Translations under genes and position numbers: made by a program
Assembly: GCF_002078015.1 (NCBI RefSeq)
Contig: NZ_LWBP01000045.1
Location: forward strand, 62,001-126,000
Reading direction: 5' to 3'
DNA length: 64,000 bases
Origin: Niastella populi
GTDB lineage: Bacteria; Bacteroidota; Bacteroidia; Chitinophagales; Chitinophagaceae
The notes under the pieces: generated by a model
Told to the model about the DNA's origin: nothing
The model's database searches: none
Seen by the model: the letters and a program-made list of their open reading frames with translations, nothing else
Part shown: positions 56,983 through 64,000 of the stretch, piece after piece
How positions within the stretch are numbered: the stretch's first letter is position 1
Layout: each line of letters opens with the position of its first letter

Positions 56983-57930
56983 ATGCAAAAGGCTCTTTTC
57001 CTGTTTATTGCCCTGATCGTATCGTGCGGGATCGTTCGTGCCAAAGACGAAGATTCCCTGACCAACCAACTGCTTAAGCAACTTAAGCAGTATGACTCTG
57101 TTAACAAAGCCATGAAATACCAGACCGGGTTGGTAAAACTGCCCAACGGTATTGCCCAGTTGAACGTGCCGAAAGGTTTCAAATACCTGAATGCCGAACA
57201 AAGTCAATTCATAATACATGACCTGTGGGGTAACCCCGCCCGCCCCGATGTGATCGGGATGTTGTTCCCCGAAAACGGCGGTCCGTATGCCGACAGTACC
57301 TATGCATTCATTATTTCGTATGATGAAACGGGTCATGTGGAAGATGAAGAAGCCAACAAGATCGATTATGATGAAATGATGAAGAACTGGCATACGGCAG
57401 AAAAACAAACCAACACCGAACGCATGAAACAGGGTTACCCTACTTTACATATTGTAGGCTGGGCGCAAAAACCTTATTACGATAAAAGCACCAAAGTATT
57501 GCACTGGGCGAAAGAGTTGCATTTTGGCGGTGAAGAAAGTAACACACTGAACTATGACATCCGCATCCTGGGCCGCAAGGGAATGTTGTCGATGAATGCG
57601 GTGGCCAATATGAGTGAATTAAGCCTGGTAAAACAAGACATCAGCAAAGTATTGGGTATAGCTGAATTCACCGCCGGAAACAAGTATTCAGATTTCGATT
57701 CCAATATCGATAAAATTGCCGTAGGCGGTATTGCTGCGGTGATTGGTGGTAAAGTGTTAGCCAAAGCGGGTATCCTGGCCGGTTTAGGCAAATTTCTGAA
57801 AATTATCATCCTTGGTATTGGCGCACTGATCGCCGGTATTATAAGATTCTTTAAAGGAAAGAAACAGGACGAGTCGTATACTACTTATGAGCCGGCGCCG
57901 CCCGCTGATAATTCAACACCAAACGCATAA
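56983..57930 (+). CDS. DUF2167-family membrane protein
   Basis: 315 aa from the ATG at 56983, which begins a signal peptide (MQKALFLFIALIVSCGIVRA); the frame is open from 56905 but those 26 residues would mask the signal. Family blocks: LPNGIAQLNVPKGFKYLNA, LWGNPA, GMLFPE, YDETGHVEDEEANKIDYDEM, GWAQKPYYD and LHWAKEL. A Gly/Ile-rich hydrophobic region near residues 265-305 (KIIILGIGALIAGIIRFFKGKK) is a probable membrane anchor. Function of the family is unknown. Confidence 0.85.
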   Translation: MQKALFLFIALIVSCGIVRAKDEDSLTNQLLKQLKQYDSVNKAMKYQTGLVKLPNGIAQLNVPKGFKYLNAEQSQFIIHDLWGNPARPDVIGMLFPENGGPYADSTYAFIISYDETGHVEDEEANKIDYDEMMKNWHTAEKQTNTERMKQGYPTLHIVGWAQKPYYDKSTKVLHWAKELHFGGEESNTLNYDIRILGRKGMLSMNAVANMSELSLVKQDISKVLGIAEFTAGNKYSDFDSNIDKIAVGGIAAVIGGKVLAKAGILAGLGKFLKIIILGIGALIAGIIRFFKGKKQDESYTTYEPAPPADNSTPNA

Positions 57931-57939
57931 TGTTATTAT

Positions 57940-57972
57940 AGGTGTGCCACACTTTGAAAGTGTGGCACACCT
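57940..57972. terminator. Palindromic hairpin between convergent genes (GTGTGCCACA type)
   Basis: AGGTGTGCCACAC / GTGTGGCACACCT form a 13-bp stem around TTTGAAA (up to 16 bp if the loop closes). It lies between the DUF2167 gene and the convergent hom gene and may stop transcription from both sides. It is related in sequence to 15312-15350. Confidence 0.75.
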
Positions 57973-57981
57973 TTCAAACTT

Positions 57982-59238
57982 TTAAACGATGCCGGCCAGC
58001 TCGAGGCTCTTCTTTTTTAATTTACGTACTTCCACATCTTCAATAACTGCTTCGGGCGAAAGAATGAGTGAGGTTTTATTTTCACGCCACCAGTCGTTTT
58101 GGGCCAGTTCGTTAAAGTGCAATACGCCAACCAGGTATTTACGGTCGGTTTCGGCATGCCACTCTTCGATCCACTCGAACTTCTCTTTTGGAATATATTT
58201 CCAGTCGTCGAAACTTACATATACACGAACGTAAAAGTCGTTGGTAAGTTCGTTGGGTGTATGGTGGTACAATTTCTTGTACTCGTATTTATATTGGTAA
58301 CGTAAAGCCGAGAGATCGCTCAATACGGCAGAAGCAGTGGGGAAGCTGCCGGCGCCTTTACCATAAAAGAATTGTTTATCGGCAAAACCGCTTTCTATAA
58401 CAACGCCATTGTATTCATTCTTTACGAATGCGAGATGGTCGTCGTGTTTAACGAATTGAGGTAATACAAATGCGGCTACTTTTCCATTTTCGAGTTTTTT
58501 GGCCTGGGCTACCAGTTTAATATCGTAATGTTTTTCAGTAGCAACTGACGCATCGCTTCCGTGAATGTTTTGAATACCGTTAAATACCAGGGCATCGGGT
58601 GGTATTACGATCCCGTAGGCGTGCGTGAGCAGGAAGTTCCATTTGTTGGCGGCATCAAAACCTTCTACATCGAGCGAAGGGTCTGATTCAGCAAAGCCCA
58701 GCTGCTGCGCCAGTAAGAGGGCCTGTTGAAAGTCGAGCCTGTCTTCAAACATTTTGGTAAGAATGAAGTTGGTTGAACCGTTAACGATGGCTTTTATGGA
58801 ATGTAACAGGTCGTTATCATAATATTCTTCGAGGTTGCGGATAACCGGTATGGAAGCACAGGCGGCTGCTTCGTACAGGAAGGAACGCTCGGTTGTTTTT
58901 TGCAGATCGAGTAATTCGGTTAAATGTTCGGCGATCATTTTTTTGCTGGCGCTCACCACATCTTTTCCGTTCTTCAGTGCGGTAGAAACTATTTCAAAAG
59001 CGGGTTCACTTTCATTGATCACCTCTACGATCACATTGATCTCGGGATCGTTCAGCAGTTCGTCTTTGTTTGTAGTGAACAATGCATCGGGCGCATTGCG
59101 TTTTTTTCCGGGGTTCTTTATACAGACCTTTTTAATAGAGGCTTTCAGTGAAGGGGTTTGTTGTAAAACTTTATAAAGACCTTCACCTACGACACCAAAA
59201 CCAAATAAACCAATTGTGAGTGACTTGTGTGCGTCCAT
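57982..59238 (-). CDS. hom: Homoserine dehydrogenase (stand-alone)
   Basis: 418 aa. NAD(P) motif LFGFGVVGEGLYKVL at the N-terminus, VEVINESEPAFE, SASKKMIAEH with catalytic Lys, YEAAACASIPVIR, IVNGSTNFILTKM and GKGAGSFPTASAVL. The last ~70 residues (NDFYVRVYVSFDDW...) may be a degenerate ACT domain. It duplicates the reaction of the ThrA C-terminal half. Location in the SAM-riboswitch unit with a transsulfuration enzyme points to methionine supply. Confidence 0.94.
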   Translation of the reverse strand: MDAHKSLTIGLFGFGVVGEGLYKVLQQTPSLKASIKKVCIKNPGKKRNAPDALFTTNKDELLNDPEINVIVEVINESEPAFEIVSTALKNGKDVVSASKKMIAEHLTELLDLQKTTERSFLYEAAACASIPVIRNLEEYYDNDLLHSIKAIVNGSTNFILTKMFEDRLDFQQALLLAQQLGFAESDPSLDVEGFDAANKWNFLLTHAYGIVIPPDALVFNGIQNIHGSDASVATEKHYDIKLVAQAKKLENGKVAAFVLPQFVKHDDHLAFVKNEYNGVVIESGFADKQFFYGKGAGSFPTASAVLSDLSALRYQYKYEYKKLYHHTPNELTNDFYVRVYVSFDDWKYIPKEKFEWIEEWHAETDRKYLVGVLHFNELAQNDWWRENKTSLILSPEAVIEDVEVRKLKKKSLELAGIV

Positions 59239-59352
59239 ACGATAAAATAATTTGCTAATGTGCTAATTTGCTGATGTGCTAATTAAAATACCTGCCGGTA
59301 TAACCGGTATTTTGTATTAATTTTTTAATTTTTCATTTCTCTGTTCTTCATT
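59239..59352. repeat. Word repeat (GCTAATGTGCTAATTT) upstream of hom
   Basis: 59250-59285 repeats TTTGCTAATGTGCTAATTTG, the word also used at 55511-55550; a second word (TTTTTCATTTCTC / TTCTTCATTTTACATTTCC) fills 59315-59352. No terminator is apparent, so hom can be read from the upstream riboswitch transcript. Confidence 0.65.
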
Positions 59353-59805
59353 TTACATTTCCACCGACCATTCATCTTCAACTATCTGCCAGTCGTTAAA
59401 CTGTTCTTTGCCGCCGCGGATCTTCCAGTCGGAATCGATGGTAAGTTTTGAACTGATGCCGCCGCGCGGGTTGCAGATCATTACCAGGCGCAACCTTGCA
59501 GGTTCGTACACGGCAACAAGATCATCATAGATTATGTTGATCAATCTTTCGTATGACACCACAATGTTGCGTAACTGGAAAACGTATTGTTTCAGCGATT
59601 TCAGTTCAATGATTTTTTTACCGGGGTAGAACGTGCAGTAAATGACTGCGAAATCGGGTTGTTCTTTTACACCCAGGAAGGTGAACTCCGGTATTTTGAT
59701 CTTGATCTCGTAGGCCTGTTCGCTTGGGTTAGGAATAGGTTTTAAAATACTACGGTCAATATCCCTGTATGTTTTAACAGGTTCCCGCGTAATTTGTTCA
59801 GACAT
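59353..59805 (-). CDS. QueF-like T-fold protein lacking the catalytic cysteine
   Basis: 150 aa, the length of a unimodular QueF (NADPH-dependent 7-cyano-7-deazaguanine reductase). Family blocks are plain: QPDFA at 49-53, ELKSLK at 67-72 with YVFQLRN after it, PRGGIS near 112-117. In QueF, EFTSVCPVTGQPDFA contains the nucleophilic Cys; here residues 40-53 read EFTFLGVKEQPDFA, one residue shorter, with no Cys. Asp51 is kept. Cys57 (IYCTFYP) is not at the nucleophile's place. It therefore probably does not reduce preQ0. It lies between a transsulfuration gene and hom. Confidence 0.8.
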   Translation of the reverse strand: MSEQITREPVKTYRDIDRSILKPIPNPSEQAYEIKIKIPEFTFLGVKEQPDFAVIYCTFYPGKKIIELKSLKQYVFQLRNIVVSYERLINIIYDDLVAVYEPARLRLVMICNPRGGISSKLTIDSDWKIRGGKEQFNDWQIVEDEWSVEM

Positions 59806-59854
59806 GTTTTTCCTGTTTTACAATTTGTTTTAAATGGCTATACTTTCCCTGCCC

Positions 59855-61039
59855 TTAACAAGGGACTGCTTTACTTTCAGTTGTTTCAATGATATTGGTT
59901 GTGCTTTCAAGGGCCTGTTGCAGGTCTTTTAACAGATCGGCTGCATCTTCAAGGCCTATGCTTAAGCGGATAAGGCTATCGGTAACACCGGCTGCATGGC
60001 GTTTTTCGGCCGGAATGGTCTTATGCGTCATGCTGGCTGGGTGGCTTACAAGGCTTTTGATACCACCGAGGCTTTCAGCCAGTTTGAACAGCTGCGTGCC
60101 GGTAACGAAGGCGGTGGCTGCATCAATACTATCCTGTTTCAGGGTGAAGGAAACAATGCCGCCGAATCCTTTGCTTTGTTTTTTGGCAATGGCATGGTTG
60201 GGATGATCTTTCAACCCGGGATAGTATACTTTATCAACAGCGGGATGGTGTTGCAGGAACTCCGCTATTTCCTGTGCGCTGCGGCAATGCTGTTGAATGC
60301 GCAGGTGTAAGGTTTCAATACCACGGATAACCAGCCAGCTGTCGAAGGGGGCCAGGATGGCGCCACACGCGTTCTGGTAGAACTTTATTTTATCGCCGAG
60401 CGCTTTGTCTTTGGTAACTACCAGGCCTGCTATAAGGTCGCTGTGACCACCGAGGTACTTGGTAGCAGAATGCACTACAATATCAGCACCCAGTGAAAGC
60501 GGTTGTTGTAATGCGGGTGAAGCAAAAGTGTTATCCACGCAAAGCAGGCTGTTGTTTGCTTTGGCTATTTTGGCAATGGCTTCAATATCCGAGATCTTTA
60601 GGGTTGGGTTGGTAGGTGTTTCGAGCCAGATGAGCTTTGTTTCAGGCGTAATGGCGTTGAACACTTTTTCAGGATCGCTGGTATCTACAAATTTGATGGT
60701 GATACCGAATTGCTGATATACCTGTGTAAATAACCGGTATGCGCCGCCGTAGATATCATCAACGGCCACTATTTCATCGCCGGGGCGTAATAATTTGGCA
60801 ATGGCGTCAATGGCGGCCAGTCCGCTCGAGAAGGCAATACCAACCTTACCGTTCTCGAGTTGTGCAATAAGGCTTTCGAGCGTAGCCCTTGTCGGGTTAC
60901 TGGTACGCGCATAATCGTATCCTTTGTTTACACCGGGCGCTTCCTGTACGAAGGTGCTTGTTTGATAAATGGGCACAGAGATGGCGCCGGTTAACGGATC
61001 GACAGGAATGCTGTGAATGAGTTGTGTTGTCGCTTGCAT
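59855..61039 (-). CDS. metB: PLP-dependent transsulfuration enzyme (cystathionine gamma-synthase-like)
   Basis: 394 aa from the Met at 61039 (MQATTQLIHSIPVDPLTGAI), which lines up with family starts; in-frame Mets at 61048 and 61060 and an opening at 61099 are alternatives, but 61064-61090 is a hairpin-forming stretch. Seen: PIYQTSTFVQ, YARTSNPTRATLE, FSSGLAAIDAI, DDIYGGAYRLF, and the PLP Lys in HSATKYLGGHSDLIAG. Cystathionine gamma-synthase, gamma-lyase and O-acyl-homoserine sulfhydrylase cannot be separated here; the SAM riboswitch favours methionine synthesis. Confidence 0.88.
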   Translation of the reverse strand: MQATTQLIHSIPVDPLTGAISVPIYQTSTFVQEAPGVNKGYDYARTSNPTRATLESLIAQLENGKVGIAFSSGLAAIDAIAKLLRPGDEIVAVDDIYGGAYRLFTQVYQQFGITIKFVDTSDPEKVFNAITPETKLIWLETPTNPTLKISDIEAIAKIAKANNSLLCVDNTFASPALQQPLSLGADIVVHSATKYLGGHSDLIAGLVVTKDKALGDKIKFYQNACGAILAPFDSWLVIRGIETLHLRIQQHCRSAQEIAEFLQHHPAVDKVYYPGLKDHPNHAIAKKQSKGFGGIVSFTLKQDSIDAATAFVTGTQLFKLAESLGGIKSLVSHPASMTHKTIPAEKRHAAGVTDSLIRLSIGLEDAADLLKDLQQALESTTNIIETTESKAVPC

Positions 61040-61291
61040 GATAAACATTTTTTTCTCCATTGCCGTCCCGATAGCTACCGGGAACGGTAAGCGGAGCATT
61101 GATAATTTGATTAAACAGTTGTACTATGACCGGTCTTTGTTATGAGACGATGTGCAGTACATGTGTTAGCGACAGCACTTATCAAGAGGAGTTCTTACTG
61201 GAGGAGACAATTTTATCTGCAGCGACCGGATACGTCCGATTTGCGATGCGGTCCTTTAACCTGCCGGTGGTTGGGCATGGTGCTGGACAAT

Positions 61292-61320
61292 AAAAAAGCT
61301 CTTCCGTAAGTCAGAAGAGC
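61292..61320 (-). terminator. Riboswitch-controlled terminator
   Basis: On the minus strand, GCTCTTC / GAAGAGC with loop TGACTTACG and a T-run. Bases TCTGACTTA of its left arm and loop (61307-61315) are perfectly complementary over nine bases to TAAGTCAGA (61360-61368) at the 3' edge of the SAM aptamer, which is the antiterminator. Confidence 0.93.
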
Positions 61321-61364
61321 CTTTCAATATGTTGTATTTCAGTATTGTAGAAGCTTTTATCTGA

Positions 61365-61482
61365 CTTATCTGTCCCGCCTTCCGCGGGATGGAGTTGGCA
61401 CCTTACAGCGGTTATATTGCAAACCAGCATGCAGGTTGTCAAGGCTTCATCGGGCCATTTCCCTCAGCCTTTCTTGATAAGC
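61365..61482 (-). ncRNA. SAM-I riboswitch aptamer (S-box)
   Basis: On the minus strand the 118-base aptamer shows the S-box order: P1 CTTATC, AAGAAAGGCTGAGGGA, ATGGCCCGATGAAGCC, a GGCAACC-like TTGACAACC, GGTGCCAACTCC, and closing GATAAG. The P1 3' strand shares bases with the antiterminator TAAGTCAGA, so SAM binding should release TCTGACTTA to form the terminator at 61292-61320, switching off metB and probably the QueF-like gene and hom. Identity rests on the conserved core; regulation follows the known mechanism. Confidence 0.96.
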
Positions 61483-61501
61483 GATGTATAAAGAACTGGT
61501 G

Positions 61502-61532
61502 CAAAGATAATGCTGGAAATTAATATTCCAAA
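61502..61532 (-). promoter_or_regulatory. Promoter of the met unit
   Basis: Minus strand: TTTG (61529-61532), 19 bases, then TATCTTTG (61502-61509), a complete match to the Bacteroidota consensus. Start expected near 61495, directly before the SAM-I aptamer. It points away from the beta-barrel genes. Confidence 0.8.
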
Positions 61533-61575
61533 TTTTCCTTTAATGGAAAATTTGTTTGGTGGGAGATACATAATG

Positions 61576-61607
61576 AAAAAGGCCTCCCCATCAGGAGAGG
61601 CCTTTTT
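61576..61607. terminator. Intrinsic terminator, usable on both strands
   Basis: Eleven-bp stem AAAAAGGCCTC / GAGGCCTTTTT with a 10-base loop. On the minus strand it ends the barrel gene whose stop codon is at 61663. Confidence 0.92.
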
Positions 61608-61662
61608 ATAAATCCAATTAAGATTTTTGTAAGGGTTACTTTCGATACAACAGGTTGATCTC

Positions 61663-62322
61663 TTAGAAACGGTATCCTACAGAGATGCCGAAGCCGGTAT
61701 TTTTAAGTTTGGTATCATCTGGTTTTTCACCCATAATTTTAGGGAACATGTTTGCCATACCCAGTTGAGCATTCAATTGGAAAGACAGTTTGCTGCTCAG
61801 TTCATAACCAACCAGCAGGTTTCCGCCAAAGTCAAGGCGTTTTTGGTACCATGCATCCATGCTTCCAAATTCCATTGCTTCTTTTTCATCGAGGTCATTG
61901 CTGAATTTGATATCAATGTCGTCACCATCACCTTTGATTTTACCACCTACAGCAATACCAACGTAGGGGCCGAAACCTAATAACAGTTTACCATCGCCTA
62001 ATGTAGGTTTGTACAGGAAATTGATAGGAACCTCAATATAAGACAGGTTCCATTTGCCATCGCCTTCATCGGCTTTAGCTCCCTTTGTGCTGAACAATAA
62101 ACCCGGCTGTAAATAAAACTCAGAAGCAACAGGAATCTCAGCATTTACACCGATATGAAAACCGGTTTTCATTTTTAAGTCGAGATCCTCGCCTCCGAAT
62201 TCACCATTGAGATTTTGGAAGTTAACACCAGCGCGTACGCCAAATGTTGTTTTGTCTTGTGCTTTTGAGGCTAAAGAAAGGGCGGTAGTTGCAAGTGCAA
62301 GCAACAGAACTTTTGATTTCAT
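61663..62322 (-). CDS. Outer-membrane beta-barrel protein (porin family), paralog 1
   Basis: 219 aa. Signal peptide MKSKVLLLALATTALSLASKAQ, then eight-stranded-barrel type sequence with FGVRAGVNFQNLNG, EVPINFLYKP, LLGFGPYVG and a terminal GFGISVGYRF ending in Phe. Same length as, and clearly homologous to, the gene at 62554-63213, so the pair arose by tandem duplication. The middle loop (DDIDIKFSNDLDEKEA) is acidic. Function unknown. Confidence 0.87.
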   Translation of the reverse strand: MKSKVLLLALATTALSLASKAQDKTTFGVRAGVNFQNLNGEFGGEDLDLKMKTGFHIGVNAEIPVASEFYLQPGLLFSTKGAKADEGDGKWNLSYIEVPINFLYKPTLGDGKLLLGFGPYVGIAVGGKIKGDGDDIDIKFSNDLDEKEAMEFGSMDAWYQKRLDFGGNLLVGYELSSKLSFQLNAQLGMANMFPKIMGEKPDDTKLKNTGFGISVGYRF

Positions 62323-62459
62323 AATAGATCTTTGGTTTTTAATGTAGTTAAAACGAATTTGGGTTTTTAAAAAAACGCTTAACTATCACGCAAATAAACG
62401 TAATAGTTCTTTGAAAATTGTATAGGAGTTAATACGTAAGTTGAAGATTGGCTGATAAA

Positions 62460-62484
62460 AGGTTGTCTCATGATAAGACAACCT
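62460..62484. terminator. Hairpin terminator between the two barrel genes
   Basis: AGGTTGTCT / AGACAACCT with a 7-base loop and TTTATT; lies 3' of the second barrel gene (stop at 62554), so each barrel gene is its own unit. Confidence 0.8.
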
Positions 62485-62553
62485 TTATTGTGTAGTTGTT
62501 ACGTATGTGCTTGCGATTGTACTGCAGAATTAATGTCACAACCGTATGTTTTG

Positions 62554-63213
62554 TTAGAACCTATAACCTAACGATAAACCAAAGCCGGTGTTCTTCCACT
62601 TTGATTTATCGTTGGTTAAACCATCTATGTCGGGATTGATTTTTAACATACCCAGCTGGGCATTCAATTGAGCTGAAAGCTTATTGGCAAATTCATAACC
62701 TACCAGTAAATTGCCACCTGCATCGATTCTTCTGGCATATACAGTATTGAGATCTGCTGCCTGTGATGCGGATATTTCATTTTCAAACTTCAGGTCTAAT
62801 TCTTTCCCATCATAATTCTTATAACTGCCGCCTATACCGAAAGCGACATAGGGGCCAACGCCAAGTAACAGTTTTCCTGCCCCTAACGCTGGCTTGTACA
62901 GGAAGTTGATGGGAACTTCAATATAAGAAAGGTTCCATTTTATATCTTCATCTTCTTTATCGACCGCGCCCTTTGTTGAAAACAAAACTCCTGGTTGCAA
63001 ATAAAAATCGGTAGCCACCGGTATTTCGGCATTGGCGCCGATATGAAAGCCTGTTTTTATTTTGTTTTCCAGGTCGTCATCATTATAATCCTTTCCATTA
63101 AGGTTCTGAAAATTTACACCTGCCCGAATACCGAATGTAGTCGTTTCCTGCGCCTGCGCGCCTAATGCTAACGCAGTAGTGGTCACAGCGAGTAGCAGTG
63201 TTTTTGCTTTCAT
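62554..63213 (-). CDS. Outer-membrane beta-barrel protein (porin family), paralog 2
   Basis: 219 aa. Signal peptide MKAKTLLLAVTTTALALGAQAQ; barrel strands FGIRAGVNFQNLNGKDY, YIEVPINFLYKPALGAGKLLLGVGPYV and terminal GFGLSLGYRF match paralog 1 closely, while the loops around residues 70-80 and 115-145 differ. This pattern, conserved strands and divergent surface loops, fits exposed loops under selection. Function unknown. Confidence 0.87.
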   Translation of the reverse strand: MKAKTLLLAVTTTALALGAQAQETTTFGIRAGVNFQNLNGKDYNDDDLENKIKTGFHIGANAEIPVATDFYLQPGVLFSTKGAVDKEDEDIKWNLSYIEVPINFLYKPALGAGKLLLGVGPYVAFGIGGSYKNYDGKELDLKFENEISASQAADLNTVYARRIDAGGNLLVGYEFANKLSAQLNAQLGMLKINPDIDGLTNDKSKWKNTGFGLSLGYRF

Positions 63214-63278
63214 GACTAAATAGTTGAAGGTTATAAATGTCGATTAACGGTGGCAATCCAGATCAAAGACGCAATTAC

Positions 63279-63953
63279 CTATTGGTTTGCTGCTTCTTTC
63301 TTCGCGTCTGCTTTCATTTTTTCGTTGGCAGTGATGAGGAAGTCGACACGGCGGTTTTGTGCGCGGCCATCTTCTGTTTCGTTTGTGGCTACAGGAGCGG
63401 TTTCGCCATAACCTTTAATTCTGATACGGCTGCTGGCAACCCCTTTACCACGTAAGAAAGCGGCTACGGAAGAAGCTCTTCTTTCAGACAGGCCCTGGTT
63501 GTATTCATCGGTACCTTTGCTATCGGTATGGCCCTGGATCTCGATATCGGTATCGGGATATGCTTTTAACACTTCAACCAGTTTGTTAAGGTTGGTTGAA
63601 GCTCCTGCTGAGAGATCGGAGCTGTTGAAACCGAACAATATTTTATCGCTGAACTCAACAACAATACCTTCGCCTACACGCTCAACTTTAGCGCCAGGTA
63701 CTTTGTTCTCGATCTCTTTGGCCTGTTTGTCCATTTTCCTTCCGATAACTGCACCGGTAACGCCACCTACAGTGGCGCCAATGATAGCACCCAATGCGGT
63801 ATTGCCCGCTGCTTTTCCTATTACCGCTCCAACGGCGCCACCGCCCGCGGTTCCGATAACTGCACCTTTTGTGGTTTTGTTCATGCTTTTGCAACCGGCC
63901 AGAATGATGGCGGCGGCGGCAACACTTGTAAGGGTTTTTTGGATTGATCTCAT
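63279..63953 (-). CDS. OmpA-family lipoprotein with glycine zipper
   Basis: 224 aa. Lipoprotein signal with lipobox LAGC (Cys21), a glycine-zipper segment at about residues 30-72 (GAVIGTAGGGAVGAVIGKAA), and a C-terminal OmpA domain: FGFNSSDLSAGASTNLNKL, peptidoglycan-binding GHTDSKGTDEYNQGLSERRA, and GYGETAPVATNETEDGRAQNRRV. It likely anchors the outer membrane to peptidoglycan. The start is near the window edge, with 47 bases upstream visible. Confidence 0.93.
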   Translation of the reverse strand: MRSIQKTLTSVAAAAIILAGCKSMNKTTKGAVIGTAGGGAVGAVIGKAAGNTALGAIIGATVGGVTGAVIGRKMDKQAKEIENKVPGAKVERVGEGIVVEFSDKILFGFNSSDLSAGASTNLNKLVEVLKAYPDTDIEIQGHTDSKGTDEYNQGLSERRASSVAAFLRGKGVASSRIRIKGYGETAPVATNETEDGRAQNRRVDFLITANEKMKADAKKEAANQ

Positions 63954-64000
63954 ATTATATTGTTTTAGTAAAGACCCGGTTTATAAACAGTCCACAGCTT

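Noticed and set aside
1-64000. tRNA, rRNA, insertion sequences, prophage or toxin-antitoxin genes
   Set aside because: Looked for on both strands by reading; no cloverleaf-like run, transposase, integrase or terminal inverted repeats with target duplication was found.

Overview
The window looks like a chromosomal segment of a Bacteroidota species, most likely family Chitinophagaceae (Niastella/Chitinophaga-like; the genus is a guess). Support: several promoters match the Bacteroidota consensus (TTTG, then about 18-20 bases, then TAnnTTTG), start codons lack Shine-Dalgarno sequences, a NusG/UpxY-type antiterminator precedes the capsule genes, and the envelope proteins (porin paired with Amt, DUF2167 protein, 219-aa beta-barrels) are typical of the phylum. 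No rRNA, tRNA, insertion sequence or prophage was seen.

Layout. (1) 1-16477: a capsular/exopolysaccharide locus on the + strand: Wzc-type tyrosine kinase (cut by the left edge), UpxY-like antiterminator, GDP-L-fucose synthase and GDP-mannose dehydratase, Wzy-like polymerase, Wzx flippase, four family-4-type glycosyltransferases, a hexapeptide acyltransferase, a WecG/TagA glycosyltransferase, the initiating polyprenyl-phosphate sugar phosphotransferase and a VanZ-like protein. (2) 16542-24163: mixed housekeeping genes (FAH-family enzyme, DoxX-like protein, Crp/Fnr regulator, secreted BNR protein, JAMM peptidase plus MoeB-rhodanese E1, a 64-bp tandem repeat array, a conserved helical protein). 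(3) 24289-36631: leucine/isoleucine/valine synthesis (leuA, leuB, ilvE, ilvD, ilvB, a methyltransferase, ilvN, ilvC, ilvA) with an Ile/Val leader-peptide attenuator before ilvE. (4) 36920-37644: a non-coding stretch with a minus-strand promoter, a minus-strand terminator and about six degenerate ~72-base repeats, proposed here as an undescribed RNA. (5) 38326-47585: nitrogen assimilation (gltB, gltD, amt, porin). (6) 48886-61509: oxaloacetate/aspartate-family metabolism: ppc (minus), a Thr-rich leader peptide and thrABC (plus), a DUF2167 protein, then a minus-strand methionine unit (transsulfuration enzyme, QueF-like protein lacking the catalytic Cys, stand-alone homoserine dehydrogenase) behind a SAM-I riboswitch. 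(7) 61663-63953: two tandem outer-membrane barrels and an OmpA lipoprotein.

How the parts fit: PEP carboxylase supplies oxaloacetate, GltBD/Amt supply glutamate for transamination, ThrABC makes threonine, IlvA turns threonine into the isoleucine precursor, and the ilv/leu genes finish the branched-chain amino acids. Homoserine dehydrogenase is present twice: one copy behind a threonine leader, one behind a SAM riboswitch.

Many gaps between genes carry a peculiar element: a short word of about 7-12 bases repeated in tandem with drift, often facing its own reverse complement at the other end of the gap, with a different word in each gap. It is the most pervasive unexplained structure of the window.
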